From positions 1 through 31,650 of the forward strand of contig UQMI01000041.1 in assembly GCA_900542045.1 (NCBI GenBank): a stretch of DNA of 31,650 bases. The letters are read 5' to 3'. The position numbers and the translations under genes were made by a program. Below, piece by piece: positions 1-7,571 of this stretch (the first letter of the stretch is position 1; each line of letters opens with the position of its first letter). This DNA is from an uncultured Blautia sp. Lineage in GTDB: Bacteria; Bacillota; Clostridia; Lachnospirales; Lachnospiraceae. The notes below the pieces were generated by a model. It was not told the origin of the DNA and searched no databases. It saw nothing but the letters and a program-made list of their open reading frames with translations.

Positions 1-115
1 GGATGTCCTCCCGGCGGATGCGGCATTCCCCCTGGAACAGCTCTGCATTCAGCAGGTCTGCCAGACGGCCCGGATCCCGGAAATATTCTCTGGAAACAAG
101 ATCTGGTTTTCCCAA
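1..115 (-). CDS. Rpn-family (PD-(D/E)XK transposase-like) nuclease, N-terminus only
   Basis: The gene reads leftward off the window edge, so only about 38 codons are visible. The translation LVSREYFRDPGRLADLL followed by NAELFQGECRIRREDI matches the usual opening of Rpn recombination-promoting nucleases/putative transposases, which are abundant in Lachnospiraceae (a short polar start, a RFADLFN-like helix, then a G-x-x-x-I-x-x-E-x-L-like turn). I place the start at a TTG at 115 because AAAGGAG lies five bases upstream and family members begin MGK-D. An ATG at 172 in the same frame has no ribosome binding site. The catalytic core is outside the window, so activity cannot be judged. A good promoter lies at 263-291. 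The family assignment is by recall of the family's N-terminus. Confidence 0.5.
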   Translation of the reverse strand, partial: MGKPDLVSREYFRDPGRLADLLNAELFQGECRIRREDI

Positions 116-262
116 ATGTTCTCCTTTCTGCAGAGGGTCCTGCGTTTCTTCAGACCTCTCTGCCAATATCATTTTTCAATGGGGATCAAGCATAAAGGTC
201 TAAGAAGTGAAGACAGACCATGCATAAAGAAGTGTAAAAGCTTTGATTTTCAGCTTTGAGAT

Positions 263-291
263 ATTTTAGCACATTTTGTTCTGCAGGTCAA
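263..291 (-). promoter_or_regulatory. Vegetative promoter for the Rpn-like gene
   Basis: On the minus strand TTGACC (286-291) is followed by exactly 17 bases and TAAAAT (263-268). The predicted transcript would start near 256 and carry a leader of about 140 bases before the TTG start at 115. The 42-bp tandem repeat lies just upstream of the -35 box. Confidence 0.55.
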
Positions 292-328
292 TACAGAACC
301 ACCTGAAATCATACATTATTTTTCTGTC

Positions 329-483
329 CAGTCATCCATCTGTCAGAGTCATTCCCCATATTTTTCAATCCAGCCATCCGTCTGTCAAAACCATTCCCCA
401 TAATTTTCAATCCGGCCATCCGTCTGTCAAAATCACTCCCATAATTTTCAATCCAGCCATCCGTCTGTCAGAGCCACTCCTCA
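329..483. repeat. 42-bp direct tandem repeat, about 3.7 copies
   Basis: Units start at 329, 371, 413 and 454. The first two are 42 bases, the third 41, the fourth stops after about 30. Each holds the core CATCCGTCTGTCA (CATCCATCTGTCA in the first), then a CATTCCCCATA-like stretch and TTTTCAATC. Copies differ by scattered substitutions and one deletion. The array lies between the Rpn-like gene promoter and the hflKC terminator. The overlapping open frame of 80 codons is a by-product of the near-42 period. Uniform spacing with no variable spacers argues against CRISPR. Confidence 0.8.
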
Positions 484-526
484 TACAGATTCTTTTTACG
501 AAAGATCATTGCTTCTGACAGACGGA
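460..526. repeat. 13-bp perfect inverted repeat ending the tandem array
   Basis: TCCGTCTGTCAGA at 460-472, which is the core of the last tandem unit, is matched exactly in reverse complement by TCTGACAGACGGA at 514-526, with 41 bases between. The outer arm lies only a few bases from the hflKC terminator. The repeated core therefore occurs in both orientations, as expected of a protein binding site or a small element end. Confidence 0.7.
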
Positions 527-533
527 GCACGCC

Positions 534-582
534 AAAAAAGGATGCCTCTTCTTATGATATCAGTCATAATCCTGAGACATCC
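534..582 (-). terminator. Rho-independent terminator of hflKC
   Basis: On the minus strand, GGATGTCTC (complement of 574-582) pairs with GAGGCATCC (complement of 540-548) through nine pairs including one G-U. An inner TTATGA/TCATAA stem extends the hairpin, and six T follow (534-539). It lies about 70 bases past the hflC stop. Confidence 0.75.
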
Positions 583-650
583 CTGTTCTTCTTCCGAATC
601 TCCCATCCGGAATCCTGTTCTGCTGAAACTCTATTATCCGGTACTTCACG

Positions 651-1517
651 TTATTCCCCGGCAAAAATCTGTGCAATGGGTGAGTCTTCCGACAGGATCA
701 CGGTCTTGTCCTCTCCGGTCATGGAAGCTTTCAGGGCATCCAGACTTCGCACGTAGGCATAGAAATCTGTTTTATTTTCATCCGAATAGGCTTCGGACAG
801 AATCCGCATATACTCTGCTTCTCCTTCCGCCTCTAATATTTCCGCCTTCTTCTCCGCCTCGGAAATCTGAATGGCAATTTCCTTATCTGTGGTATTCCGG
901 ATCACTTTGGCCTCGGAATCTCCTTCGGCCTGATATGTGGCAGCAATATTATTTCGCTCCGAGATCATCCGTTCATACACGGCTTCCTTGTTATCATCCG
1001 GAAGATCCAGCTGCTTTGTTTCAAAAGTCAGAATCTCAATACCATACTGCTCCATATTGTCTCCGGCTTCCTCCATGACAATCGCAGAAAGCTCACCGTC
1101 CCGCCCGGTGATCACCTCATCCTGGGGCATACTGCTGATGGCGTTTTTCGTGGCATTGTATACAGCCGTATTGATCCGGCTCTCCGCATTGGCCAGTGAA
1201 AAATTCAATGTCTGGGCAAAGCGCAGCGGGTCTGTGATCTGCCACAATACAAAACTGTCGCTGATCATGGTTTTCTTATCTTTAGTGATCACATCCGATG
1301 GAGCCATATCATACAGGAGGATTTCCTTGGGCAAAGTATCCGCGCTTTCGAAAAAAGGAATTTTCAGGCTGATCCCCGGTGTATCAATGATCCGGCTGAC
1401 CTTGCCAAACTGCCGGATCAGTTTATATTCATTCTGCTGGGTAATTACCAGAGAAGATCCCAGAAGCAGCACCACCGCCAGGGCACCGACAATGATAAAT
1501 ATTCTTCTTTTCTTCAT
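651..1517 (-). CDS. hflC: HflC-like SPFH/band-7 membrane protein
   Basis: A 288-residue SPFH-domain protein. An N-terminal basic stretch and one membrane segment (about residues 5-26) are followed by the band-7 domain with the QNEYKLIRQFGKV opening, and then by an Ala/Glu-rich coiled coil (about 195-245) ending in a short hydrophobic tail. HflC forms a membrane complex with HflK that, in bacteria where it is studied, surrounds and modulates the FtsH protease. No ftsH gene is visible here. The start ATG directly follows the hflK stop codon, and its ribosome binding site GAGGAGGA lies inside the last hflK codons, so the two genes are translationally coupled. A terminator follows at 534-582. HflC as opposed to a general band-7 protein is inferred from the pairing and gene order. 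Confidence 0.85.
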   Translation of the reverse strand: MKKRRIFIIVGALAVVLLLGSSLVITQQNEYKLIRQFGKVSRIIDTPGISLKIPFFESADTLPKEILLYDMAPSDVITKDKKTMISDSFVLWQITDPLRFAQTLNFSLANAESRINTAVYNATKNAISSMPQDEVITGRDGELSAIVMEEAGDNMEQYGIEILTFETKQLDLPDDNKEAVYERMISERNNIAATYQAEGDSEAKVIRNTTDKEIAIQISEAEKKAEILEAEGEAEYMRILSEAYSDENKTDFYAYVRSLDALKASMTGEDKTVILSEDSPIAQIFAGE

Positions 1518-2570
1518 TTACTGTTCCTCCTCCCCGGTATTGGTGTTCTGTGCAGCGGGGGAACTCTGCTCCTCTCCGCCGCCGGATTCTGAAGAATCCG
1601 TCTCCGACTGCGAAAATGGCTCCAGCGGGAGCAGCTTCTGCACGCCATTGCCGCTGTCCACAACGATCTTCATTCCAGGCAGCACATCTTCCATTGCCTC
1701 ATAATACATTCTCTGTTTTGTGACCACAGGATTTTTCAGATACTCTTCATACATGGCGTTAAACCGGGCCACCTGTGCTTCTGCCTCATTGATCCTGGTT
1801 GCTTTTTTGGCTTCTGCCTCCTGAATGATCTGATCCGCCTGGGCCTCCGCTTCCGGAAGTTTCTCACTGCGGTATTTATTTGCATTATTGATCGCCGTTT
1901 CTTTTCCCTGCTTGGCCGTTTCCACTTCCTTGAAAGCCTGCATCACTTCCGTGGTGGGCGGCTCCGAATCCTGGATTGTGATATTCACCAGCTGCAGTCC
2001 CACATCTCTGTCTTCCATATCATTGATGATCTTTTCCTTGATCTGAGACTGGATTTCCCCTTTCCCGGTGGTCAGAACTTCGTCCACGCTGTAGGTGCTG
2101 ATCACAGAACGGATACAGCTCTGGGCCACATTGTTAAGGATCTGCTCCGGCTCCCGTGACTGATAAAGATACTGAACCGGATCTGCAATCCGGTACTCCA
2201 CATAAAAATCCACATTGATAAAATTATAATCTTCCGTGATCATGATCCCCTCAGAATCCACAACCTCGTTGTCCTCTTCCTGATATCCAATGGCAAATCC
2301 CTTAATGGTGGTATCTACTTTCCTCACCTGCTGAATCAGAGGAATCTTAAAATGCAGGCCGGTTTCCGTAACTGCCTTCGGCTCCCCGAATGTGACCAGC
2401 ACCGCCTGCTCCTGTTCCTGGATCTGATAAAATGCGCCGGAAACCACAACTGCGATCACCGCTGCCGCCACCAGAATCTTCCCCACTTTACCGGCCTTTT
2501 TTCCTGCATCTTTGAATTGTTCCATCTTATCCGGCCGGATAAAATCATTTCGCTTTCCTTTCCATAACAT
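1518..2570 (-). CDS. hflK: HflK-like SPFH/band-7 membrane protein
   Basis: A 350-residue protein with a charged cytoplasmic start, one membrane segment (about residues 30-50), the SPFH domain opening QEQEQAVLVTFGEP, and a long coiled coil rich in EAEAQA repeats. The C-terminal tail is Ser/Gly/Glu/Gln-rich and of low complexity, as in HflK proteins. I start it at the ATG at 2570 because GGGAGGTGG lies about eight bases upstream; a longer frame upstream has no ribosome binding site. It is the upstream partner of hflC. No strong promoter was found: a TATAAT at 2634-2639 (minus) has only a poor -35 match. The HflK/HflC complex acts at the cytoplasmic membrane; the exact role in this organism is not shown by sequence. 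Confidence 0.85.
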   Translation of the reverse strand: MLWKGKRNDFIRPDKMEQFKDAGKKAGKVGKILVAAAVIAVVVSGAFYQIQEQEQAVLVTFGEPKAVTETGLHFKIPLIQQVRKVDTTIKGFAIGYQEEDNEVVDSEGIMITEDYNFINVDFYVEYRIADPVQYLYQSREPEQILNNVAQSCIRSVISTYSVDEVLTTGKGEIQSQIKEKIINDMEDRDVGLQLVNITIQDSEPPTTEVMQAFKEVETAKQGKETAINNANKYRSEKLPEAEAQADQIIQEAEAKKATRINEAEAQVARFNAMYEEYLKNPVVTKQRMYYEAMEDVLPGMKIVVDSGNGVQKLLPLEPFSQSETDSSESGGGEEQSSPAAQNTNTGEEEQ

Positions 2571-2732
2571 CTTCTCCACCTCCCACGATCGTATGATACG
2601 CCTCGTTTTTTCAGACATTTCTGAATTATCAAAATTATATCATAGGACGCAGGGATAATATACGAAAATTTTATTTTTCTTCCGGCTTTTGCTGCCTCAC
2701 TTTTGGACTCATAGCAGCATCCGGAAATCCAA

Positions 2733-2761
2733 TTGACAGGGGTAGCACCTGAAGATATATT
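2733..2761 (+). promoter_or_regulatory. Strong vegetative promoter in the hflK/lipoprotein divergent gap
   Basis: TTGACA (2733-2738), a 17-base spacer, and TATATT (2756-2761) point toward the lipoprotein gene and would give a leader of about 125 bases. The rest of the 323-base gap (2571-2893) holds only a possible -10 for hflK and no gene I can support. Confidence 0.65.
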
Positions 2762-2893
2762 ATAATTATACAGCCTGTGCATTCCCCTGAAATAAAGGGA
2801 CACCGGTCATCCCTGATCAGAGATGGCAGTTCTGAACAGATCCGATAACAGCGGTTTTACATTCATAAATATTTTTTTGAAGGGAGAATGGTC

Positions 2894-3232
2894 ATGAAAA
2901 AATTTGTAATTCTGATTTTCTTTCTATTAAATGCAATTATCTTTGCCGGATGCAGCACTGAAAAAAATACTCCGGAGGAATCTGAACCACAAACAGAAAA
3001 CGCTGTGGATCCAGGTACCTATGTTACCTTGTATACCGATCTGGATTTTTCAACGGTTTCTCTCTATAAGTATGCTATGGACAATGGCGATGTGACAGCA
3101 GAAATCGTATCCGACATGCTGGATACAGATTCTCCCCAGCTGACCGTAACTGTACAGAACCATACCTATACATTTGTTAAACTCCCCGAAAGCGGAATCT
3201 ACCGCATCTTGTATTTGTTCCGGGGAAACTGA
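2894..3232 (+). CDS. Small lipoprotein of unknown function
   Basis: I do not recognise the family. The 112-residue product starts MKKFVILIFFLL, a lysine-led hydrophobic signal peptide, and ends that segment with the lipobox I-F-A-G-C (Cys at about residue 20), so it should be diacylated and anchored on the outer face of the membrane. The next 20 residues are an acidic, Glu/Thr/Pro-rich linker. The rest looks like a small beta-rich domain with TYVTLYTDLDFS and a TVTVQNHTYTFVKL hairpin. ATG 2894 is chosen over ATG 2888 because GGGAG lies seven bases before it and only one base before the other. It has its own promoter and appears to be a single-gene unit. A weak hairpin at about 3259-3294 lacks a T run. 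Confidence 0.75.
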   Translation: MKKFVILIFFLLNAIIFAGCSTEKNTPEESEPQTENAVDPGTYVTLYTDLDFSTVSLYKYAMDNGDVTAEIVSDMLDTDSPQLTVTVQNHTYTFVKLPESGIYRILYLFRGN

Positions 3233-3363
3233 TGCTCTGTTGAATTTGAAATATAACCGGGACAGACTCACGATACTGCCGGTCTGTTTCCGCATCTGCC
3301 AAAGGAAATAATTGTACGACCAGAAAAAAGTAACTTACAAGAACAGAACAAGGAGTGATTTTT

Positions 3364-4272
3364 ATGCCGCAGCACATAACCGTTTTGGATTATGACCCGG
3401 AATGGCCATTAAAATATAACAAAGAACGGGACCATATTATTGAAATACTGAAAGATAACTGCATTTCCATCTACCATATCGGAAGCACATCCGTTCCAGG
3501 ACTGGCTGCCAAGCCAATTATTGATATTATGGTGGTGGTCCGAAGCCTTGAGAGGACAGATCGCGCTGCAGAAAAGTTTTCCGACTTGGGCTATGAATAT
3601 CTCGGTGAATTCGGAATAGCGGGCAGGCGCTACCTTCGCAAAGGCGGCGATGAACGAACCCATCAGCTTCATATTTTCCAGGCAGATGACTGGAAGAATA
3701 TCCAACGGCACCTTGCATTCCGGGACTATATGCGTATCCACAAAAAAGAGAGGGATGCATATGCAACACTCAAAAAAGACCTTGCCCAAAAATTCCCCTA
3801 CGATATAGATGGATATTGTGATGGAAAAGAAAATTTCGTTCGTAAGATGGAAGAACTCGCCCTTTCTCAATACGACGGGTCCTGGGATCAATTGTATATT
3901 TCCGCCAGAAAAGTACAGTACGAAAGGAGTATTTCTCCGCTGATCGAGGCCGGTGCTGTTTCTGCCGCACTTCTTACATCAAAAGGAAATATCTATGTGG
4001 GCGTTTGTATCGACACAGCCTGCTCCCTGGGTATGTGCGCGGAAAGAAATGCGCTGGCAAATATGATAACCAATGGAGAAAATCAAATCTTAAAAATAGT
4101 TGCCGTCATGCCAGATGGAAAAGCCGGTATGCCCTGTGGCGCCTGCCGGGAATTTATGATGCAGTTACATCAATCGGCCGGAGAAACAGAAATTCTGTGC
4201 GACTATGAAACCAAAAAAGTCATACAGCTTGCATCGTTACTTCCTGATTGGTGGAGCCGCTCTCTTTCCTGA
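3364..4272 (+). CDS. GrpB-like domain fused to a cytidine deaminase-like domain
   Basis: A 302-residue two-domain protein. Residues 1 to about 165 match GrpB/UPF0157: VLDYDPEWP at the start and the signature YHIGSTSVPGLAAKPIID, part of the nucleotidyltransferase superfamily fold. Residues about 175-300 match the cytidine deaminase family with all zinc residues present: C225-A-E227-R and P-C258-G-A-C261. E227 would be the proton shuttle. The start is ATG 3364, eight bases after AGGAG; a GTG nine bases upstream overlaps that site. GrpB proteins are usually stand-alone and uncharacterised, so the fusion suggests a nucleoside or nucleotide substrate. The stop lies three bases from the end of the convergent AraC gene, with no terminator between. 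The two-domain reading is direct; the substrate is unknown. Confidence 0.85.
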   Translation: MPQHITVLDYDPEWPLKYNKERDHIIEILKDNCISIYHIGSTSVPGLAAKPIIDIMVVVRSLERTDRAAEKFSDLGYEYLGEFGIAGRRYLRKGGDERTHQLHIFQADDWKNIQRHLAFRDYMRIHKKERDAYATLKKDLAQKFPYDIDGYCDGKENFVRKMEELALSQYDGSWDQLYISARKVQYERSISPLIEAGAVSAALLTSKGNIYVGVCIDTACSLGMCAERNALANMITNGENQILKIVAVMPDGKAGMPCGACREFMMQLHQSAGETEILCDYETKKVIQLASLLPDWWSRSLS

Positions 4273-4275
4273 CGA

Positions 4276-5196
4276 TCAGAGAATCCTGCCGGGGTCAGGA
4301 GTCCGCATTTTCTCTTTTCTGTACCCTTTGGGCGTACACCGGTAAAATCGCCGAAACATCTGGGAAAAATTGCTGGGGCTGTCAAATCCGCAGGCCCCTG
4401 CTATCTCGGAAATACTGCTTCGGGGACTGTCCAGGAGCATCTGCGCTCCTCTCATGATCCGGTATTTCAGCAAATATTGGATGGGAGACAGCTGAATAGT
4501 CTTCTGAAAACAGCGCAGACACTCCCGTTCTCCGATATCTGCCGCCCTGGCAATGTCCAGGAGCGCTATTTTATCCGAATAATTCTGATGAATATAAGTC
4601 AGCATTTTTCGAATCCGCTCGTTATCCTGATTTTGAACAATCCCGGATTCCGCAAGCTCTGCTTCAAACTTCCGGGTCAAAAAGAAGCAGACCTTGGACA
4701 GATTTTCTCTTACGGTAAACTCAAACCCCGCTTCCGCCTTTCTCAGCCCATCAAAAGCCTGACAAATCCCCTTGAGCGCATCCGTATCTTTCTCTTTGGA
4801 AAGCATACTGCCGGCAAAAGCATGGCAGGCGAGCAACGGCTTGATATATTTCTCCGCAAATACCGAGGATTCCTTTCCATAAATAAGAGAAGGCAAAAAG
4901 ACCATGGAATGCACTTCGCATTCCCCCACTGGCGCACCACTGTGGAGAACATTGGAATTAATGGCAAAACCATCCCCTTTTTCCAGCAAAAATGACTGGG
5001 ATGGGACCTTCACCTCCATGGTCCCGTCTGCCACATACCCCACTTCCAGTTCCTCATGCCAGTGCCAGGGAACTCCCTCCCCCTGGCTTTCCAGATAGCG
5101 GGCAGAGTATCCCCCGCATGGAAAATCCAGCGTCCCATGGGGCTGCAACTCCTTTAATTTCTGATTCAGATTCAATCCGCATTTCTGTAAAGCCAT
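4276..5196 (-). CDS. AraC-family transcriptional regulator with cupin sensor domain
   Basis: A 306-residue AraC/XylS-type regulator. The N-terminal half contains a cupin-like sensing domain (WHWHEELEVGYVADG, then a FLLEKGDGFAINSNVLHS turn), typical of regulators that bind sugars or small carbohydrates. The C-terminal 100 residues hold two helix-turn-helix motifs: KIALLDIARAADIGERECLR and SISEIAGACGFDSPSNFSQM, ending with the signature FRRFYRCTPKGYR. The start is ATG 5196, four bases after AGGAGG. The gene is divergent from the MFS transporter at 5412, and both promoters overlap, so it very likely controls that transporter. The ligand is not evident. Confidence 0.9.
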   Translation of the reverse strand: MALQKCGLNLNQKLKELQPHGTLDFPCGGYSARYLESQGEGVPWHWHEELEVGYVADGTMEVKVPSQSFLLEKGDGFAINSNVLHSGAPVGECEVHSMVFLPSLIYGKESSVFAEKYIKPLLACHAFAGSMLSKEKDTDALKGICQAFDGLRKAEAGFEFTVRENLSKVCFFLTRKFEAELAESGIVQNQDNERIRKMLTYIHQNYSDKIALLDIARAADIGERECLRCFQKTIQLSPIQYLLKYRIMRGAQMLLDSPRSSISEIAGACGFDSPSNFSQMFRRFYRCTPKGYRKEKMRTPDPGRIL

Positions 5197-5264
5197 TTTT
5201 CCTCCTGACACACCCGCCGCGTTGATCATGCCATAGTTTTCCTGAATATAGGCGGTTTTCTTAT

Positions 5265-5293
5265 ATTATATGTCTGAAATCCGATTGTTTCAA
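5265..5293 (-). promoter_or_regulatory. Promoter of the araC-type gene
   Basis: On the minus strand TTGAAA (5288-5293), a 17-base spacer and TATAAT (5265-5270). The -35 box overlaps that of the opposing transporter promoter by three bases. Confidence 0.7.
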
Positions 5294-5313
5294 GAATATA
5301 TTGGCGATATTAT
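5285..5313 (+). promoter_or_regulatory. Promoter of the MFS transporter gene
   Basis: TTGTTT (5285-5290), a 17-base spacer, TATTAT (5308-5313). The two divergent promoters share bases 5288-5290, so the two polymerases should compete and a single bound regulator could switch both. Confidence 0.6.
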
Positions 5314-5359
5314 TATTGGAGTCCGGCGGATACCTGCAATCCGCTTCACTACTTGCTCA

Positions 5360-5392
5360 TAATCGAATCAGCGCCTTATACTGATCCGATTA
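5360..5392 (+). promoter_or_regulatory. 12-bp inverted repeat in the MFS leader
   Basis: TAATCGAATCAG (5360-5371) and CTGATCCGATTA (5381-5392) are reverse complements except for one base, separated by nine bases. The element lies in the transcribed leader, about 20 bases before the transporter start. It could be an operator or an RNA hairpin; it has no T run so it is not a terminator. Confidence 0.55.
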
Positions 5393-5411
5393 AACTACTG
5401 GGAGGTTAAAG

Positions 5412-6599
5412 ATGTTTCAATTATTATTAGCAATCATTTATCTGGCATTTATCAGCCTTGGTCTGCCGGATTCCCTTCTGGGTTCCGCATGGCCAGTCAT
5501 GTATCAGGAATTCTCCGTACCGGTTTCCTATGCGGGAGGAATTTCCATGATTATTTCCCTTGGCACCATTATTTCCAGTCTGCAGTGCGACCGCCTTACA
5601 AAGAAAATCGGCACCGGAAAGGTGACTGCCATCAGTGTCCTGATCACTGCCGCGGCCTTATTTGGATTTTCCACCTGCCACTCCTATTTCGCCCTTTGTC
5701 TGTGGGCCATTCCCTACGGACTGGGAGCTGGGTGTGTAGACGCTTCCCTGAATAATTATGTGGCGCTTCACTACGCCAGCCGACATATGAGCTGGCTGCA
5801 CTGTATGTGGGGTGTAGGCGCGTCCCTGGGTCCCTACATCATGGGATTTGCACTGTCTAATGGCGAAGGATGGCATATGGGATATCGGTATATTTCTATT
5901 CTGCAGTTTGTACTGACTGCTATTCTGCTGTTCAGCCTGCCTCTGTGGACAAAAAAACAGGAAAACCGCTCACTAACGCCGGACTCTGCCTCATCCAAAC
6001 CTTTGTCACTGATTCAGGTCCTTCGCATTCCCGGTGCCAGAGAAATCATGGTAACCTTCTTCTGTTACTGCGCACTGGAACAGACTACCGGACTCTGGGC
6101 CAGCAGCTACCTGGTCTTGCACTGGGAACTGACTTCAGAGACTGCGGCCGGTTTTGCCAGCCTGTTTTACATCGGGATCACAGCAGGCCGGGCCCTCGGA
6201 GGTTTTCTCACCTTGAAATTCAACGATACACAAATGATCCGTCTGGGACAGGGGGTAATCTTCCTCGGTGTTCTTTCCCTGCTTCTGCCCCTCAGTACAG
6301 AAACAGCACTTTTCGGGCTGGTCCTGGTGGGACTGGGCTGCGCTCCCATTTACCCCTCCATTATCCATTCCACCCCGGGTAATTTTGGCGCGGACCGTTC
6401 CCAGGCTATGATCGGAGTCCAGATGGCATCCGCCTATGTGGGTACCTGCCTCATGCCCCCGGTATTTGGTCTGATCGCCAACAATATCGGCGTATATCTG
6501 CTTCCTGTCTTTCTTCTGGTCATTCTGATATGCATGACAGGTATGCATGAAAAAATGCTGAAAAAAATCGGACTCTCAAATAGTCAGAAAACAAATTGA
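5412..6599 (+). CDS. Major facilitator superfamily transporter
   Basis: A 395-residue polytopic membrane protein with about 12 hydrophobic helices. The N-terminal half has the MFS loop 2-3 region CDRLTKKIGTGKV and a GLGAGCVDASLNNYV helix. A central basic/polar loop at about residues 180-200 (WTKKQENRSLTPDS) separates the two six-helix halves. The sequence looks like the FucP-like sugar/other-solute branch in Clostridia, but I cannot name a substrate. GGGAGG lies six bases before the ATG. It is the only gene transcribed from the divergent promoter with the AraC-type regulator, which suggests uptake of the regulator's ligand, probably a sugar or glycoside. The stop codon overlaps a TTGACA box that may serve the next gene. 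Confidence 0.85.
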   Translation: MFQLLLAIIYLAFISLGLPDSLLGSAWPVMYQEFSVPVSYAGGISMIISLGTIISSLQCDRLTKKIGTGKVTAISVLITAAALFGFSTCHSYFALCLWAIPYGLGAGCVDASLNNYVALHYASRHMSWLHCMWGVGASLGPYIMGFALSNGEGWHMGYRYISILQFVLTAILLFSLPLWTKKQENRSLTPDSASSKPLSLIQVLRIPGAREIMVTFFCYCALEQTTGLWASSYLVLHWELTSETAAGFASLFYIGITAGRALGGFLTLKFNDTQMIRLGQGVIFLGVLSLLLPLSTETALFGLVLVGLGCAPIYPSIIHSTPGNFGADRSQAMIGVQMASAYVGTCLMPPVFGLIANNIGVYLLPVFLLVILICMTGMHEKMLKKIGLSNSQKTN

Positions 6600-6624
6600 C
6601 AAACATCTTGATAATTGATAAATT
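6596..6624 (+). promoter_or_regulatory. Possible promoter for the broken Ig-like gene
   Basis: TTGACA (6596-6601) overlaps the transporter stop codon and is followed after 17 bases by TAAATT (6619-6624), a 4/6 match. A 21-codon frame, ATG at 6667 to TGA at 6728-6730, lies in the leader but has no recognisable product. Confidence 0.35.
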
Positions 6625-6733
6625 CAAAATATACAAATGATACCCCATTTTAAACGTGCCCGGCATGGGAGCTGATAGATTTCAGGTTGATGGTGAACAG
6701 TTCTTCACACAGATGCAGGAGGAGGAATGATGC

Positions 6734-7282
6734 ATGACTCAGTTACGATTCCAGAAAATCAGAAACAGCCGCCACTCAAAAATAATCGCCAGTCTCTTCT
6801 GTCTGGTATTTATACTTGTTATCTGCCTGGCGGCAATGAAAATACGAGCGGAGAACCCAAAAGCTTCCATCGATTTTGTAGAGGAATACGAATATTGAAA
6901 CTTCGACAGTAACCATCTTGTGTTAAGTGAATATCAGGAAGTCTATCCGAGATGCAGGACCAGCTGGGTGATTAGTCCGATGCAGATAGAAAGGGAGTCG
7001 CCTATGCTCATTGAGGTAACTCTTACAGGTATCGGGCAGATAAGCCGGATTTGGGCTGGGCGGGAAGAAAATATTTTGCTGGAAAAATATCAGGATGGAA
7101 AATGGTATTATAGTTCGAAGTGTTTTCCGGAATTGGATTATACAGAGCCAGTGCGAAAGTTATCAGATGGTGAGAGTCGAAATTACAGATTTCAGTTAAA
7201 CGAGGATATGGAACCAGGCGCATATCGTTTTACTGCTTTATTCGAAAACGGTTTGTCTGCAGGATATTTCTTTATTGTATAA
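6734..7282 (+). pseudogene. Membrane-anchored Ig-like domain protein broken by an in-frame TGA
   Basis: ATG 6734 has GGAGGAGG about seven bases upstream and opens a frame encoding MTQLRFQKIRNSRHSK, then a hydrophobic segment IIASLFCLVFILVICLAA, then a polar stretch, until TGA at 6896-6898 (codon 55). The same frame continues without any shift to 7282 and encodes a beta-rich region (VTLTGIG, ENILLEKYQDGKWYY, YRFQLNEDMEPGAYRFTALF, GYFFIV) of the kind seen in bacterial Ig-like domains. A single substitution, for instance in a TGG or CGA codon, explains the break. The downstream part could only be made from a weak internal GTG at 6920. The terminator at 7341-7399 ends the unit. The Ig-like assignment is by pattern and moderate. 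Confidence 0.7.
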
Positions 7283-7340
7283 ATATGGCTTCATGCAATT
7301 CCGCAGATATGCACGCTTCCTAAAACACCTGAATTTGAAG

Positions 7341-7399
7341 AAGAAATTTGAGAAATCATTTTGTTACTTTGTAACTCTGTTTTCTCGAATTTCTTTTTT
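7341..7399 (+). terminator. Strong rho-independent terminator
   Basis: A 15-bp stem (7341-7355 with 7381-7395, one G-U pair) holds an inner GTTAC/GTAAC stem in its loop and runs into TTTTTT at 7394-7399. It separates the broken Ig-like gene from the metal ATPase promoter. Confidence 0.85.
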
Positions 7400-7406
7400 G
7401 TTTGTA

Positions 7407-7435
7407 TTGACATTCCTCTTTAATTATATTAATAT
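7407..7435 (+). promoter_or_regulatory. Promoter of the metal-exporting ATPase
   Basis: TTGACA (7407-7412), a 17-base spacer, TAATAT (7430-7435). The start of transcription would lie near 7442, inside the operator described next, leaving a leader of about 130 bases. Confidence 0.75.
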
Positions 7436-7456
7436 ATGAGCAGATGTTCATATGTT
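7431..7456. promoter_or_regulatory. ArsR/SmtB-type 12-2-12 operator
   Basis: Left arm AATATATGAGCA (7431-7442), two bases, right arm TGTTCATATGTT (7445-7456); ten of twelve positions are complementary. This is the classic layout for Zn/Cd-sensing ArsR-family repressors (SmtB, CzrA, CadC), whose sites carry TGAA-like and TTCA-like half sites. It covers the -10 box and transcription start, so binding would block transcription until metal releases the repressor. No arsR-type gene lies in the window. Confidence 0.7.
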
Positions 7457-7571
7457 TACTTCTGCAAGCATTGCTCATACTGCCTGCAGAGGGGGCTTTG
7501 ACCTTTCAACTGATTGATCAGCTTAGATTGCGCTTCTGCGCAATACGGTATTTATAAAGGAGGAAGCCGTT

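Noticed and set aside
329..483. CRISPR array
   Set aside because: The units are joined end to end with no unique spacers, and no cas gene is near.
276..518. An 80-codon protein across the tandem repeat
   Set aside because: The frame is open only because the near-42 period avoids stops. It shows no ribosome binding site or known domain.
6896..6898. Selenocysteine codon in the Ig-like protein
   Set aside because: No SECIS-like hairpin directly follows the TGA, and the family has no redox role.
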